This document shows positions 47,188 to 56,268 of a stretch of DNA of 59,776 nt, piece by piece. Within the stretch, counting starts at the first letter, position 1. Every line of letters begins with the position of its first letter. The position numbers and the translations under genes are program-made. The DNA is taken from positions 428,840-488,615 of the forward strand of contig NZ_HE978514.1 of the NCBI RefSeq assembly GCF_000311725.1. The letters run 5' to 3'. The notes under the pieces were generated by a model, which ran no database searches, was not told the DNA's origin, and worked only from the letters and a program-made list of their open reading frames with translations. The stretch comes from Robertmurraya massiliosenegalensis JC6 (GTDB taxonomy: Bacteria > Bacillota > Bacilli > Bacillales > Cytobacillaceae).

Positions 47188-47667
47188 ATGGTGAAAAATA
47201 TGGATAGTTTAAACATTGATGAGGTAGCAAAAAAATTAGGTTTAGATCAGCTTACAGTTATAAACATGTGTATAAGGGGAAGATTCCCAAATGCTTTTCA
47301 AAATGAGAATGGAGATTGGCTGATACCAAAATCTAACTTCATCACAACAAGAGAACAGGATGAAAGAGCAGAAGAAGTCTTGCGGCAAATTGATAGAAAA
47401 AATCGTGGCGGCAGGGATGAAACTGAAATACCTTATATTTCGGCAAAAGCAGTCTCTGATTTTTATCAAGTTAGATTAGAGAAAGTGGAAAATTGGATTA
47501 AAGAAGGTTACCTTTCTGGAAAGCAAATAGAGGGAGATTACTTCGTACCAAAAGAGGAGTTTGAATACCTTAAAGCGAGAAGAGATAGTGATACTTTAGA
47601 AGAAGAACTAAAGAACCTGCTCGGTGAGGATTTTATAAATAGTTGGGATGTCGAAATTGAAGAATAA
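47188..47667 (+). CDS. Helix-turn-helix protein with two MerR/excisionase-like domains
   Basis: A 159-residue acidic protein. Two HTH_17-like units are visible, at about 6-50 (LNIDEVAKKLGLDQLTVINMCIRGRFPNAF, then DWLIPKSNF) and 83-125 (ISAKAVSDFYQVRLEKVENWIKEGYLSG, then YFVPKEEF). Such domains occur in phage excisionases and small DNA-binding proteins. The start may be ATG 47188, GTG 47191 or ATG 47200 (AAAGGAAAG upstream). A strong hairpin terminator follows, so it is monocistronic. Confidence 0.8.
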   Translation: MVKNMDSLNIDEVAKKLGLDQLTVINMCIRGRFPNAFQNENGDWLIPKSNFITTREQDERAEEVLRQIDRKNRGGRDETEIPYISAKAVSDFYQVRLEKVENWIKEGYLSGKQIEGDYFVPKEEFEYLKARRDSDTLEEELKNLLGEDFINSWDVEIEE

Positions 47668-47680
47668 TACAAAATTCATT

Positions 47681-47728
47681 AAAAAGTGTTAACAGTTTTA
47701 AAACGGACCAAAACTGTTAACACTTTTT
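47681..47728 (+). terminator. Intrinsic terminator
   Basis: AAAAAGTGTTAACAGTTTT pairs exactly with AAAACTGTTAACACTTTTT around a ten-base loop, just after the HTH gene. Confidence 0.92.
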
Positions 47729-48206
47729 ATCTGAGGTCTTGATACTACTATGTTTTAATAAGGAAAAGTGGTGAGTACCTATCTGATTTTTCAGTTTGAA
47801 TTAATATATAGTGTATACACATATTTAAAACGATCGAAACCAGCTTCTTCTATCTCATTTGTTTGCTCACCTCGTTTTTGGGGAATATCGAGTAAAAAAG
47901 TGGTGATAAATAATGACTTTCTGAGATTTAGAAATGAATTTAAAGTTAGGAAACTCACTGAATAGTATTGGTAATCCATTGAATTTATATGGCGAGGAAA
48001 GCAACTGGAAAAGTAATGAATACACTAAACATAGTTAATTGTGATAAGGGTTAAAAGGATATTAGCAAAAAGAAGAAGACTGAGTCATTATTAGATCCAG
48101 CCTTACAGTAGAATAGTATTAACTATTTTGATTAACTTACGCACCCGTTGGTTTAACAATTTATGCTTTTTTTTATTGGTATGAATAGGGTATTAAGTTC
48201 TTCATA
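47729..48206. other. Gap without a recognisable gene
   Basis: About 480 AT-rich bases between the HTH gene and the VOC gene. Short ORFs of about 60 codons occur on both strands without ribosome sites. I see no RNA or repeat. Confidence 0.4.
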
Positions 48207-48605
48207 TTATTTAGGTAAATTTAGTTGCCACGAAACTCCATAACGGTCATTTAGCCAGCCAAATTTCTTACTGAATCCATAATCTCCTATTGGCATAAGT
48301 GCTTGTCCACCTTCAATCAGTTTCTGATAAAGATTGTCAAGTTCTTCTTCAGTATTACAAGTAACAAATAATGAGAATGAAGGTGTGAAGGAAAACTGAT
48401 GTTTAATATTGCTGTCTATGCACATAAATTCTTGACCTTTTAAGGTGAAAGTAGCCTGCATAACAGTTCCTTCATCCCCACTTTCATTTGCACCATATCG
48501 AACAATATTTGTAATTGCTGAATCCTCAATCAGAGATGTGTAAAAATTCATTGCCTCTTCTGCTTTGCCCTCTTGAAACATTAAAAATGGTGTGACCTTT
48601 TCCAT
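48207..48605 (-). CDS. VOC-family protein (PhnB-like)
   Basis: A 132-residue protein of the vicinal-oxygen-chelate fold, PhnB/glyoxalase-like: KVTPFLMFQEGKAEEAMNFYTSL, MQATFTLKGQEFMCIDS and GGQALMPIGDYGFSKKFGWLNDRYGVSWQL. The family covers many enzymes or binding proteins; the substrate here is unknown. AAAAGGAG site before the ATG. Confidence 0.9.
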   Translation of the reverse strand: MEKVTPFLMFQEGKAEEAMNFYTSLIEDSAITNIVRYGANESGDEGTVMQATFTLKGQEFMCIDSNIKHQFSFTPSFSLFVTCNTEEELDNLYQKLIEGGQALMPIGDYGFSKKFGWLNDRYGVSWQLNLPK

Positions 48606-48794
48606 TATAAGTCTACTCCTTTTAGAATCTATTTTCTAAATTATAATTCAACCTATATTATAATATCCATTCTTTTACTAAACTGCCCGTTACTTTAAGT
48701 GGATTTTTTCACAAAGTCCTTCTAGCCACATCACTCTCTTGCTTTAATAATAAAGAATAAAAATACATTTATGTGTGGTACAATTTTAAGATTC

Positions 48795-49361
48795 CTATTT
48801 AGACAATCTATACATGGGATTGGTCCATGTAATGTCTGCGGCTTTATTTGCAATGTGACTAGAATTACCCCATACAACATCAAAACCATGCTTTTTATAG
48901 AAATAATCTAGCTTATCAAAGTGATCCTTGTCTGTCTGTGAAATCCACCCCGAAATTGTCTTTACAGAATTCTCAATTGCAAAATGGATTAATGAATTGA
49001 GTAAAATTGATCCGTAACCCCTTCCTTCATTTTCTCCAAAAACTTCTATATCACAGATCTCAATTACCTCATCACTTTTGTAATTTGCACTTAATCGGAT
49101 TCGGTTCAAAACAATTCCTTTTTTATGAATTACTTTAAGTGCAATATAAAACACACCAAATTTTTCTTCTTTATCAAAGACATCACGGTAAACTATGATA
49201 TGTTCTCCGCTTTTGTGTAAAACATTTAGAAGACTCTTCTCAGAATCTTCTTCAATTTTCTTCGTTTCCAATTCTAATAATAAATCTAAATCTCTTATTT
49301 TTTCTTTTGAATATTGTCTTTTATTCCTGTGTCTATCCAAATCAAATAGAAAATCTAACAT
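48795..49361 (-). CDS. GNAT-family N-acetyltransferase
   Basis: A 188-residue protein. An N-terminal charged helix precedes a GNAT core with a CoA-binding loop in ENEGRGYGSILLNSLIHFAIE and C-terminal strands (DKLDYFYKKHGFDVVWG). Acetylates an unknown small molecule or protein. AAAGGAG ribosome site upstream. Confidence 0.82.
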   Translation of the reverse strand: MLDFLFDLDRHRNKRQYSKEKIRDLDLLLELETKKIEEDSEKSLLNVLHKSGEHIIVYRDVFDKEEKFGVFYIALKVIHKKGIVLNRIRLSANYKSDEVIEICDIEVFGENEGRGYGSILLNSLIHFAIENSVKTISGWISQTDKDHFDKLDYFYKKHGFDVVWGNSSHIANKAADITWTNPMYRLSK

Positions 49362-49629
49362 GTATTTACTCCTTTGCTTACCCTTTTCTTGTGAGTTATC
49401 CTATTAATTATTGCTTGTATCCTCATTACAAACTTACCATAAAAATACAAATAATAGTCTATCATTCTTACACTCACAAAATAATCTTTTAATACTTCCT
49501 TTCAACTAAAGTTAAATGCTCCCTCTGGCTATGGAGTGAGAAACCCAACTGAATAAAAACATGAGTTAAGTAAGTGTTCCAAAATAATGGAATCCTAGTA
49601 TTATTGATAAATGATGTATGGAAAAAGAA
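49362..49629. other. Gap without a recognisable gene
   Basis: About 270 bases between the terminator at 49630 and the GNAT gene; it must contain the GNAT promoter. Nothing else is visible. Confidence 0.4.
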
Positions 49630-49654
49630 AAAGACTAGATCTTAAAGATCCAGC
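49630..49654 (-). terminator. Terminator of the XRE-nuclease operon
   Basis: On the minus strand CTGGATCTT and AAGATCTAG form a stem around a single T and lead into TCTTTTTC, 20 bp after the last gene of the operon. Confidence 0.65.
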
Positions 49655-49672
49655 CTGAACGAATATTGATTT

Positions 49673-50113
49673 TTAAGGATTTTGTTCCCTTGTATCTGTT
49701 TGATTTGTATCTTTTTCCCCTACATAATAATAAAATCCTATTTTATCACTGATCTCTCTATTTTTTTTCATCAATGATTCTTTCCTTATCAAGTCCTCTG
49801 AATTTCTAATCCCAAAATCAAGAAACTCCTTGGGACTTACGGTTTCATTACAGCAATCGTCAAGTTCGCTATAGGGTAACTTCATTTTACTCCAGAAAGG
49901 AGAATCTATTGGTTCATTATTGAGGAGAACCCTTATTTCATAAGTGTCCATATCATTGGGTGCTACACGGCAACTGCTCTCTCCATTCTCCAGTGCCAAT
50001 TCCAAAGCCTTACTCAGTGCTTCTAAACCCGCTCTGGACCCCACAATTACACTTTCAGCACTCTTATCTGTTTGGGCATAAATATTTATTATCCGATATG
50101 TTGGTGAGTCCAC
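49673..50113 (-). CDS. Unrecognised protein, last gene of XRE-nuclease operon
   Basis: About 146 residues from GTG 50113, chosen because GGAGG lies nine bases upstream and the ATG at 50155 has no site. It begins VDSPTYRIINIYAQTD and has a SRAGLEALSKALELALENG helix, mixed alpha/beta character, and an acidic C-terminus with two adjacent cysteines (DDCCNE). No signal peptide or membrane helix. It lies just after a coiled-coil gene in the operon headed by an XRE regulator. No family recognised. Confidence 0.7.
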   Translation of the reverse strand: MDSPTYRIINIYAQTDKSAESVIVGSRAGLEALSKALELALENGESSCRVAPNDMDTYEIRVLLNNEPIDSPFWSKMKLPYSELDDCCNETVSPKEFLDFGIRNSEDLIRKESLMKKNREISDKIGFYYYVGEKDTNQTDTREQNP

Positions 50114-50132
50114 TGTATGTAGCCCTCCATTC

Positions 50133-50375
50133 TCAACACTCAATGTTTTTCTCATGGCGTTCTAAGATTACCTTTTCCAAGCTATCATATTTCTTTTTTA
50201 ACTCATCCATATCGTCTTTGAACATAACAGCATGTTCCTCGAGTACATCAAAACGCTCCTGGTTAGATTCAAACCCTTCATCCAAAGCTGTTATCCTTTG
50301 ATTCAGTTTTTCAAAGCCTTCCTTCACGATCTGCTCTATTGATTTAAGTTGAACTCTAATTTCTTCATTAGTCAT
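50133..50375 (-). CDS. Small coiled-coil protein
   Basis: Eighty residues forming almost entirely a heptad-repeat helix (VKEGFEKLNQRITALDEGFE, DELKKKYDSLEKVILERHEK). TTAGGAGG precedes the ATG. Similar short coiled-coil proteins accompany XRE regulators and nucleases in Bacillus accessory regions. Function unknown; it could bridge or sequester a partner from the same operon. Confidence 0.75.
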   Translation of the reverse strand: MTNEEIRVQLKSIEQIVKEGFEKLNQRITALDEGFESNQERFDVLEEHAVMFKDDMDELKKKYDSLEKVILERHEKNIEC

Positions 50376-50449
50376 TTGTTCATTCCTCCTAAAATTTATT
50401 TAACATCAATCATGTTTGATTTTTCAGAACAACACCCTAAGCAGTGAAT

Positions 50450-51424
50450 CTACGCTGAATCTTTTATTCGCTTATTCCCGTAGGTATATTGAGAGAAATA
50501 TTTGATAAACCTCTCAAAGACATCTACTAGCTTCATAACCACTCCAGGAACGTCGTTTGGATTTGGGCTAAGGTATACGCCAATACTTCTATTATTCTCA
50601 TTGAAACGGATTAATGGATGTATTTCTCTTCTCAATAAATCCTCTCTGTCTTTAAAAGACTGATACCACTCTTCCTTACTACGCCCAAAGCGTATTTCCA
50701 CAAATGCACGGTTTCGTACATCACGCACGGCACAATGGTATATCACCTCATCTAAGCCGCCCCCTATCTGCATTACTTTGCTATTTTGTAAATGCTTCTT
50801 AGAATTGTGGAAGTTTAAGTAATAGGGCATTCTTTCTAAAAGTTGATCAAGTAAATAGTCTTTTATTTCATCTTCCCTACTAAAATCATATTGACGTTCT
50901 CCTATAAAGGCTTTCCCAATATGAGTAGGTGGCATCTTCAAATGGTCAGCCACTAATCTTAATGGTTGCTGAATTTTATTGATGACTTTCAAATTCGTGA
51001 GGACATCAAGTTCATACTGATTATTGAGATATTTAAGCAGTTCTACTACATCCGGATGTATTTCAACAGCAAAGAAATTGATGTACTTTCTCGGACTATT
51101 CCGAAGTAGTTCCTGTATTTCTTTTATATAAGAATCTTTGCGGAATTTTGCAGCAATCCATATTACATATCCTTCTGCCGTATTATTAATTAGATCTTTT
51201 GTTTTCTCTAAATGATTCATATCCGCCGTGGTAATCTGGCATTCAACATAAATGTCAATTTTCTTCTCCTTATTAACACCATGTAAGTCTACTCTTTGGG
51301 AGCCATTATTGTATTCCATCTTCATTTTCTCAATAGGGATCCCTATAATTTCTTGAATGATTTCAGGGTGCTCCTTCAAAAAAAGAGTGAAAATTGTTTC
51401 CTTCTTTGAACCTTGTTTACTCAT
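50450..51424 (-). CDS. PD-(D/E)XK-like nuclease-related protein (DUF4268-like)
   Basis: A 324-residue protein. The N-terminal 100 residues carry a restriction-endonuclease-like core: NGSQRVDLHGV (Asp46), KKIDIYVECQI (Asp57, Glu61, Gln63 in place of Lys) and a following helix. The C-terminal half (about 190-320) reads like DUF4268, with AFVEIRFGRSKEEWYQSF and SIGVYLSPNPND. The ATG overlaps the upstream XRE stop (ATGA). The E-x-Q variant leaves catalysis uncertain. Coupling to an XRE regulator suggests a controlled, possibly toxic nuclease, for defence. Confidence 0.75.
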   Translation of the reverse strand: MSKQGSKKETIFTLFLKEHPEIIQEIIGIPIEKMKMEYNNGSQRVDLHGVNKEKKIDIYVECQITTADMNHLEKTKDLINNTAEGYVIWIAAKFRKDSYIKEIQELLRNSPRKYINFFAVEIHPDVVELLKYLNNQYELDVLTNLKVINKIQQPLRLVADHLKMPPTHIGKAFIGERQYDFSREDEIKDYLLDQLLERMPYYLNFHNSKKHLQNSKVMQIGGGLDEVIYHCAVRDVRNRAFVEIRFGRSKEEWYQSFKDREDLLRREIHPLIRFNENNRSIGVYLSPNPNDVPGVVMKLVDVFERFIKYFSQYTYGNKRIKDSA

Positions 51425-51795
51425 TCCGTATCACCTCTCATAATATGCGGTAGGATACTACTCAAAATATCCAAGATTACTTCCTTAGCCTCTGGATTAA
51501 CCAATTGCCCCCTAAAAGTAAACTCACTTACTGAAATCAACTCAGAAATGTCATTTAACTCGTTATTCAATCCTAGCATCACCATTAGTTCTTCCATCGG
51601 AATGTCGAGTTCTTTTGCAATTGCCATAGCGATTGGCACAGAAGGGTTCAGCCGCTTTCCATTTTTAATTCTGGATAAATACCCAGACGATACCCCAATA
51701 GAATCAGCAAGTTTATTTTGAGAAATCCCCTTCTTAATTCGATAATGTTCCATTGAATCGGCAAATTCACTTGGCACCCCTCTATTTTTCTTCAT
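51421..51795 (-). CDS. XRE-family regulator
   Basis: A 124-residue protein with a Cro/C1-type HTH at about 10-70 (MEHYRIKKGISQNKLADSIGVSSGYLSRIKNGKRLNPS) and a short C-terminal helical region. AAGGGGAGTG precedes the ATG. It heads the operon and overlaps the nuclease gene by four bases. By analogy with control proteins of restriction-modification or toxin systems it probably represses its own operon. Confidence 0.88.
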   Translation of the reverse strand: MKKNRGVPSEFADSMEHYRIKKGISQNKLADSIGVSSGYLSRIKNGKRLNPSVPIAMAIAKELDIPMEELMVMLGLNNELNDISELISVSEFTFRGQLVNPEAKEVILDILSSILPHIMRGDTE

Positions 51796-51941
51796 CTATT
51801 TCACTCCCCTTCTATAAAAGACTTTTGCTCTCAACTGTTTGATTGGGATTGTTGATTCAAATGTTCACAATAATTCACTTGGAATTGATAATATTTTGGA
51901 TCAGGCTATTCCTTCTCCCTATTTTGACTACGGGCAACCAA

Positions 51942-51985
51942 CAAAAAAACCCGCATCCTTTTTAGGACACGAGTTTTATAAAAAA
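51942..51985. terminator. Terminator-like hairpin in a gene-free stretch
   Basis: AAACCCGCATCC and GGACACGAGTTTT form an imperfect stem with T runs on both strands. No gene obviously ends here, so it may be a relic. Confidence 0.55.
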
Positions 51986-52381
51986 TGGCTTATATTTTTG
52001 TATGCAAAAGTAATTCATATTGACCCAACCTTCCAAACAGTTGTTCGCTAATTTTAATTATAGTTTGAAAATTGATTTATGAAAAGTACATATTTAGTAT
52101 TTTTGACTAGAATATCTAATATGGTATGAATACAAACAATATAAAAGTTCTTTCCATTTGAGTGATAAGACCAGTTATAAAAGAATGAAAACCTTGGAGA
52201 TAATATAAAGAGGTTCCGGTTTAAGAGCAAAAATATATTTAATAAGTCCTTTCTACCTTGTATACAAGTAATTACTATCAACTAGCTATTCGGTTAGTCC
52301 TACCATAAGATGATTTTCAACAAATTTATTTTTACGTTGCTAGATAAATCAAACACATAATACGAAGGAGAAGGTATAAAA
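51986..52381. other. Gap without a recognisable gene
   Basis: About 400 very AT-rich bases. A 75-codon minus-strand ORF (52054-52281) lacks a ribosome site and domain. It contains the promoter of the gene at 52382. Confidence 0.4.
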
Positions 52382-52651
52382 ATGACACAGGAATTAACTT
52401 ATCTATTTTTACATGAAGAAGGTTTAGAAAAAAGCGAGTTAGTAATTTTCGGTATACCCAATGACGATTTTAATATGTCATTACAGGCTAGTATTAATGA
52501 TTTGCGATATGATATGTATAAACAAAAAAGGCTATTATCTTTAGGGGTACATCCTGATGAAATGCTATGCCCTTGGAATGGTAGCTTAGTTGTAGTAGAA
52601 GGAATTTGTAGCTGGAATGAACTTAAAAAAGATTATGAACTAATTAAGTAA
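52382..52651 (+). CDS. Hypothetical small protein
   Basis: Eighty-nine residues with a strong GAAGGAGAAGG ribosome site, so probably expressed. It starts MTQELTYLFLHEEGLEKSEL and has no signal peptide, membrane helix or known motif; one cysteine pair is spread apart (LCPWN, ICSWN). Monocistronic on the plus strand between leftward genes. Confidence 0.65.
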   Translation: MTQELTYLFLHEEGLEKSELVIFGIPNDDFNMSLQASINDLRYDMYKQKRLLSLGVHPDEMLCPWNGSLVVVEGICSWNELKKDYELIK

Positions 52652-52857
52652 AAGTGAAACTTCATATAAACCTCAGAATTTGAACCGAAAAAAAAACCGA
52701 TTGTGTGCCAGGAAAAAGCACTAGAAAAACCTTTTGAATTCGAATGTATTTTTCATCTAAGAACCTTTAATTTTATCTCAGACCAGGAACTTTTATTTGA
52801 GAGACATAATATCCCTGTGCCTTCATGCTACTAGATAGTACCAAGGAAAACTAAACG
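52652..52857. other. Gap without a recognisable gene
   Basis: About 200 bases; nothing convincing seen. Confidence 0.35.
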
Positions 52858-52890
52858 AAAAAAGCGTTGATCCTTTCCGGATCAACGCCC
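52858..52890 (-). terminator. Terminator of the hydrolase gene
   Basis: On the minus strand GCGTTGATCC pairs exactly with GGATCAACGC around GGAAA and is followed by TTTTTT. Confidence 0.92.
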
Positions 52891-52937
52891 CCAAGTTTTG
52901 TGATTGTTTAACGTTAAATCCAAACAATAAAGCTATA

Positions 52938-53780
52938 TCATCTTAAAAATATTTTTATCATTTCTACAAACTCTCTTGGATATTGAAATAAGGAACCGTG
53001 TCCTGCATGGTCAAATATTTTTAAATTACTATCAGCAATTCTATTTGCCAAGTCATATGAATTTTCTGTTGGAACCATGCGATCATGATTTCCATTTATT
53101 ATTAGTGTTGGCTGAACAATTTTGGATAAATCCGCAGGCTTGTCTTTGCCCCATTTCTTAATTGCATGTAATTGCATTCTATAGGCTCTTAAACTAATAG
53201 TTTTGTCTCGATGTTTTTTTCTTCTTTTTAGTTGAATTAGAAATTCTTTAGCCTTTTTCTTACCATTCTTTGTGTTTGGGAAAAACAGATAGGTCTTTAC
53301 ATCTTTGAAAGTTAATATTGCACGAACTAAATCAAGATTTGTAATATACGTGACATTGGAAATACCTTTACCGCCTCGAGGTCCCGTACCAACTAATACC
53401 AGCTTTCTAACTAACCTTGGTTCCTTTAAGATTAATTCTTGAGCAATCATACCTCCCATTGACAAAGCTATCAAATCTATCTTTAAAAATCCTAATAGTT
53501 TAATAAATGTGATTGCATCATTTGCCATTTGAGGGATATTGTCTGGTACTTTACCATTGGAAAGTCCTACCCCCATGTTATCAAATGCGATGAACCAATG
53601 GTTTTTAGCAAGACCATCAATTATCCTAGGATCCCAATTATCAAGATTAGCTGAAAGATGTGTCAATAAAATAATTGGGATTCCTTTTTTTTCACCTAAT
53701 TCTCTATATGCAAACCGTTTCCCATTCTGATGCTGAATGAATAAGTTAGGTGCGTCAATGTAAGAATAATGAACCGACAT
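52938..53780 (-). CDS. Alpha/beta-fold hydrolase
   Basis: A 280-residue hydrolase of the epoxide hydrolase/haloperoxidase-like group. Seen are the nucleophile Ser in ALSMGGMIAQE, the acid in NGNHDRMVPTE and the catalytic His in DHAGHGSLFQYP, with a helical cap between. GGAGGGGGAG precedes the ATG. It lies 22 bp downstream of a quinone-type oxidoreductase gene and may belong to the same transcript. Substrate unknown. Confidence 0.9.
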   Translation of the reverse strand: MSVHYSYIDAPNLFIQHQNGKRFAYRELGEKKGIPIILLTHLSANLDNWDPRIIDGLAKNHWFIAFDNMGVGLSNGKVPDNIPQMANDAITFIKLLGFLKIDLIALSMGGMIAQELILKEPRLVRKLVLVGTGPRGGKGISNVTYITNLDLVRAILTFKDVKTYLFFPNTKNGKKKAKEFLIQLKRRKKHRDKTISLRAYRMQLHAIKKWGKDKPADLSKIVQPTLIINGNHDRMVPTENSYDLANRIADSNLKIFDHAGHGSLFQYPREFVEMIKIFLR

Positions 53781-53802
53781 TGCTACTCCCCCTCCTGCAT
53801 AC

Positions 53803-54804
53803 CTAAAATTTGATAACTACTTTACCTTTTGGATGTCCATTTGCCACTAATTTTAGTGCAGCATTAATGTCATCAATTGTAAAATTGGTAGGGTCAATGG
53901 CAGGAACAATATTATTTTCTTCAATGATTTTTGTGATTTTTTCCAATTGTTTTCCGTCAGCTCTAACGAAAATGAAGCGATATTGAACACCTTTTTTCTT
54001 TGCTTTCTTATCAAATTTTGAGCCAACTAATCCAAAAATAATTTGCTTCCATTTAGGCAGACCTTTATCTATTGCAAACTTTTTATTTGGTCCAGTACGA
54101 AGACTTAGTAACCGACCACCCGGCTTAATAATGGATAACTCACGATCAAATTCATCAGCACCTAGAGTATCGATGACAAAATCAACTTCGTCTAGTATTT
54201 CCCAATAATTTTCCTTTGTATAATCAATATATTGATCGGCACCAGCATTCATCGTTCTCTCTTTAGCTGTAGGACTACCAGAAACAATAACCTTTAATCC
54301 CATTGCTTTAGCTATAGGAACAGCCATTTGGCCAAAACTTCCTGATCCTCCCGGAATAAACACTGTTTGTCCCTTTTTTGCTTCTAACTCTTCTACTAGG
54401 CCTTGGTATGCCGTCAGACCCGTTAAAGGTGCACCGGCTCCAGTAACGAAATCTAAGTTTTCCGGCAAGTGCCATATGGATTTAGCGTCAACTGCAACAT
54501 ATTCTTCAAATGCCCCAATTTTTTCAATAGGCAGTCTTGTATAAATCGAATCTCCAACATTAAAACCAGATACATGACTACCCACTTTTTCAACAATTCC
54601 TGTTAGTTCATTTCCTAATACAAGAGGCATATCATAGTCCTGTATTAATTTTACACTTCCTGTAATATTCAATATTTCAAGTGGATTTACTGCAGCAACT
54701 TTTACCTTTACCAGCACTTCATTATCTTTAATACTTGGTATAGGGATATCAACAATTTGTGCTTCAATGTTTTTTGAGTATTTTTGTATTTGAGCTGCTT
54801 TCAT
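53803..54804 (-). CDS. Quinone-oxidoreductase-like MDR enzyme
   Basis: About 333 residues of the zinc-independent medium-chain reductase family. The N-terminal GroES-like domain has VKVKVAAVNPLEILNITG and LGNELTGIVEKVG; the Rossmann fold has FIPGGSGSFGQMAVPIAKAMGLKVIVSGS, the NADPH-binding turn. Likely reduces quinones or enals. ATG 54804 has AAAGGAG upstream; the ATG at 54834 would add ten residues without a site. Leftward with the hydrolase. Confidence 0.92.
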   Translation of the reverse strand: MKAAQIQKYSKNIEAQIVDIPIPSIKDNEVLVKVKVAAVNPLEILNITGSVKLIQDYDMPLVLGNELTGIVEKVGSHVSGFNVGDSIYTRLPIEKIGAFEEYVAVDAKSIWHLPENLDFVTGAGAPLTGLTAYQGLVEELEAKKGQTVFIPGGSGSFGQMAVPIAKAMGLKVIVSGSPTAKERTMNAGADQYIDYTKENYWEILDEVDFVIDTLGADEFDRELSIIKPGGRLLSLRTGPNKKFAIDKGLPKWKQIIFGLVGSKFDKKAKKKGVQYRFIFVRADGKQLEKITKIIEENNIVPAIDPTNFTIDDINAALKLVANGHPKGKVVIKF

Positions 54805-54946
54805 ATTCTTAATCTCCTTTAAAAAAACCACCAACTCTTACATTGATGGTTTTTTATCATTCATTTATTTCATTCATATAGTCTAGTCGATGTATCCTAA
54901 AGCACCATATTAATCTAAATTGTTATGTGAGTTAACTGTTAAAACC

Positions 54947-56008
54947 TTATTCTTTTAAGAACGGATAATCTATATACCCTTCTGCTCCTCCTGCATAAAT
55001 GGTATTTCTATCAGGAGTATTTAGTGGAGCATCTAATTTCAATCGTTCGACAAAATCTGGGTTGGCTATCATCCAAGTGCCTACAGTTATAACGTCCGCA
55101 AGTTCATTATCCAAGTCTAGCGTAAGTTGGTCTAAAGTACGTCCTGCTCGGTTAACAAGAAGTGCTTGCGACCAAAGTTGACGGATCTCTTGTAATAATG
55201 ATTCATTTCCGAAGTGCATGATGTGGAGATAGGCCAGATTGAGCTTATCTAACTCACCGATTAAATAACGGTACATTTCACTACTTGATTCTCCCTCTTC
55301 TATTCCATTTAGTGTTCCTTGAGGAGAGAAACGTATACCTGTTCGTTCTGGACCAATCTCATCAACAACTGCTTTTGCTACTTCAATGGCAAATCGTGAG
55401 CGATTTTCAATCGTTCCACCGTACGCATCCTGACGTTGATTAGCATTTTCACTTAAAAACTGTTGAATAAGGTAACCATTAGCTCCGTGGATTTCAACCC
55501 CATCTGCCCCAGCTTCAATCGCCGCAGTTGCTGCTAGGCGAAATTCATTTATGACTTCCTTAATTTCACCTTCACTTAACGCTCTAGGTGTAGGAATTTC
55601 CTTCATCCCTTGTGCTGTAAATATTTCTATATTAGGTGCAATAGCTGAAGGGGCTACAGCTTGACGATGATGAGGTGTATTGTCAGGATGTGAGACACGG
55701 CCTACGTGCATAAGTTGAACAAAGATTCGTCCTCCTTCGTTATGCACTTTTGATGTTACCTTTTTCCACCCCTCAATATGCGATTCTGTATAAATACCAG
55801 GTGTATTTGTATAACCCTGACCATCCTCTGAGGGTTGAGTGCCCTCACTTATTATTAAACCAACCGATGCACGCTGGCCGTAATATTCTGCCGCCAAATC
55901 ACTGGGTGTGCCATCTGGTAGTGCTCTACTCCTTGTCATTGGTGCCATACCTAAACGGTTTTTTAGTTCTATATTTCCAATTCTGACTGATTCAAATAAC
56001 TTGCTCAT
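54947..56008 (-). CDS. Old Yellow Enzyme family alkene reductase
   Basis: A 353-residue FMN enzyme of normal OYE length. Motifs include LKNRLGMAPMTRSRA at the N-terminus, GVEIHGANGYLIQQFLSENANQR with the substrate-binding His-Asn type residues, YGGTIENRSRFAIEV and the FMN phosphate loop near the C-terminus. It reduces activated C=C bonds of enones and some nitro compounds. AAAGGAGG precedes the ATG. It is in a redox/detoxification cluster with SDR, MDR and a TetR regulator. Confidence 0.94.
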   Translation of the reverse strand: MSKLFESVRIGNIELKNRLGMAPMTRSRALPDGTPSDLAAEYYGQRASVGLIISEGTQPSEDGQGYTNTPGIYTESHIEGWKKVTSKVHNEGGRIFVQLMHVGRVSHPDNTPHHRQAVAPSAIAPNIEIFTAQGMKEIPTPRALSEGEIKEVINEFRLAATAAIEAGADGVEIHGANGYLIQQFLSENANQRQDAYGGTIENRSRFAIEVAKAVVDEIGPERTGIRFSPQGTLNGIEEGESSSEMYRYLIGELDKLNLAYLHIMHFGNESLLQEIRQLWSQALLVNRAGRTLDQLTLDLDNELADVITVGTWMIANPDFVERLKLDAPLNTPDRNTIYAGGAEGYIDYPFLKE

Positions 56009-56268
56009 ATAACTTCCTCCTTTTTAATCGGTATCGAGATTCTTTGTTTTTCAATTGGTGGAATGGTTGCACAAGAATTGGCATTACAAAAAAGGAATTT
56101 GCTTTTTTCTATTCAACTCCTCTATAAAGATGCCATTTTTGCAGATTTCTTTGTTTTAGTTGAACGCTCAAAGAAAAACATGAAGTCATGGAAAGTATTC
56201 TCTGCATTCCACTGTATCTATTCATTCTTTCACCTTTCAAATAAAAGAATTTAAAGATTGTTTAAAAC

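Noticed and set aside
47768-47979. Overlapping 60-65 codon ORFs on both strands
   Set aside because: No ribosome site, no domain and mirror-image open frames typical of AT-rich non-coding DNA.
51839-52281. Small ORFs on both strands (70 and 75 codons)
   Set aside because: The first spans a hairpin and neither has a ribosome site or family pattern.
56063-56254. 63-codon ORF upstream of the Old Yellow Enzyme gene
   Set aside because: No ribosome site; it covers the promoter region of the leftward gene.
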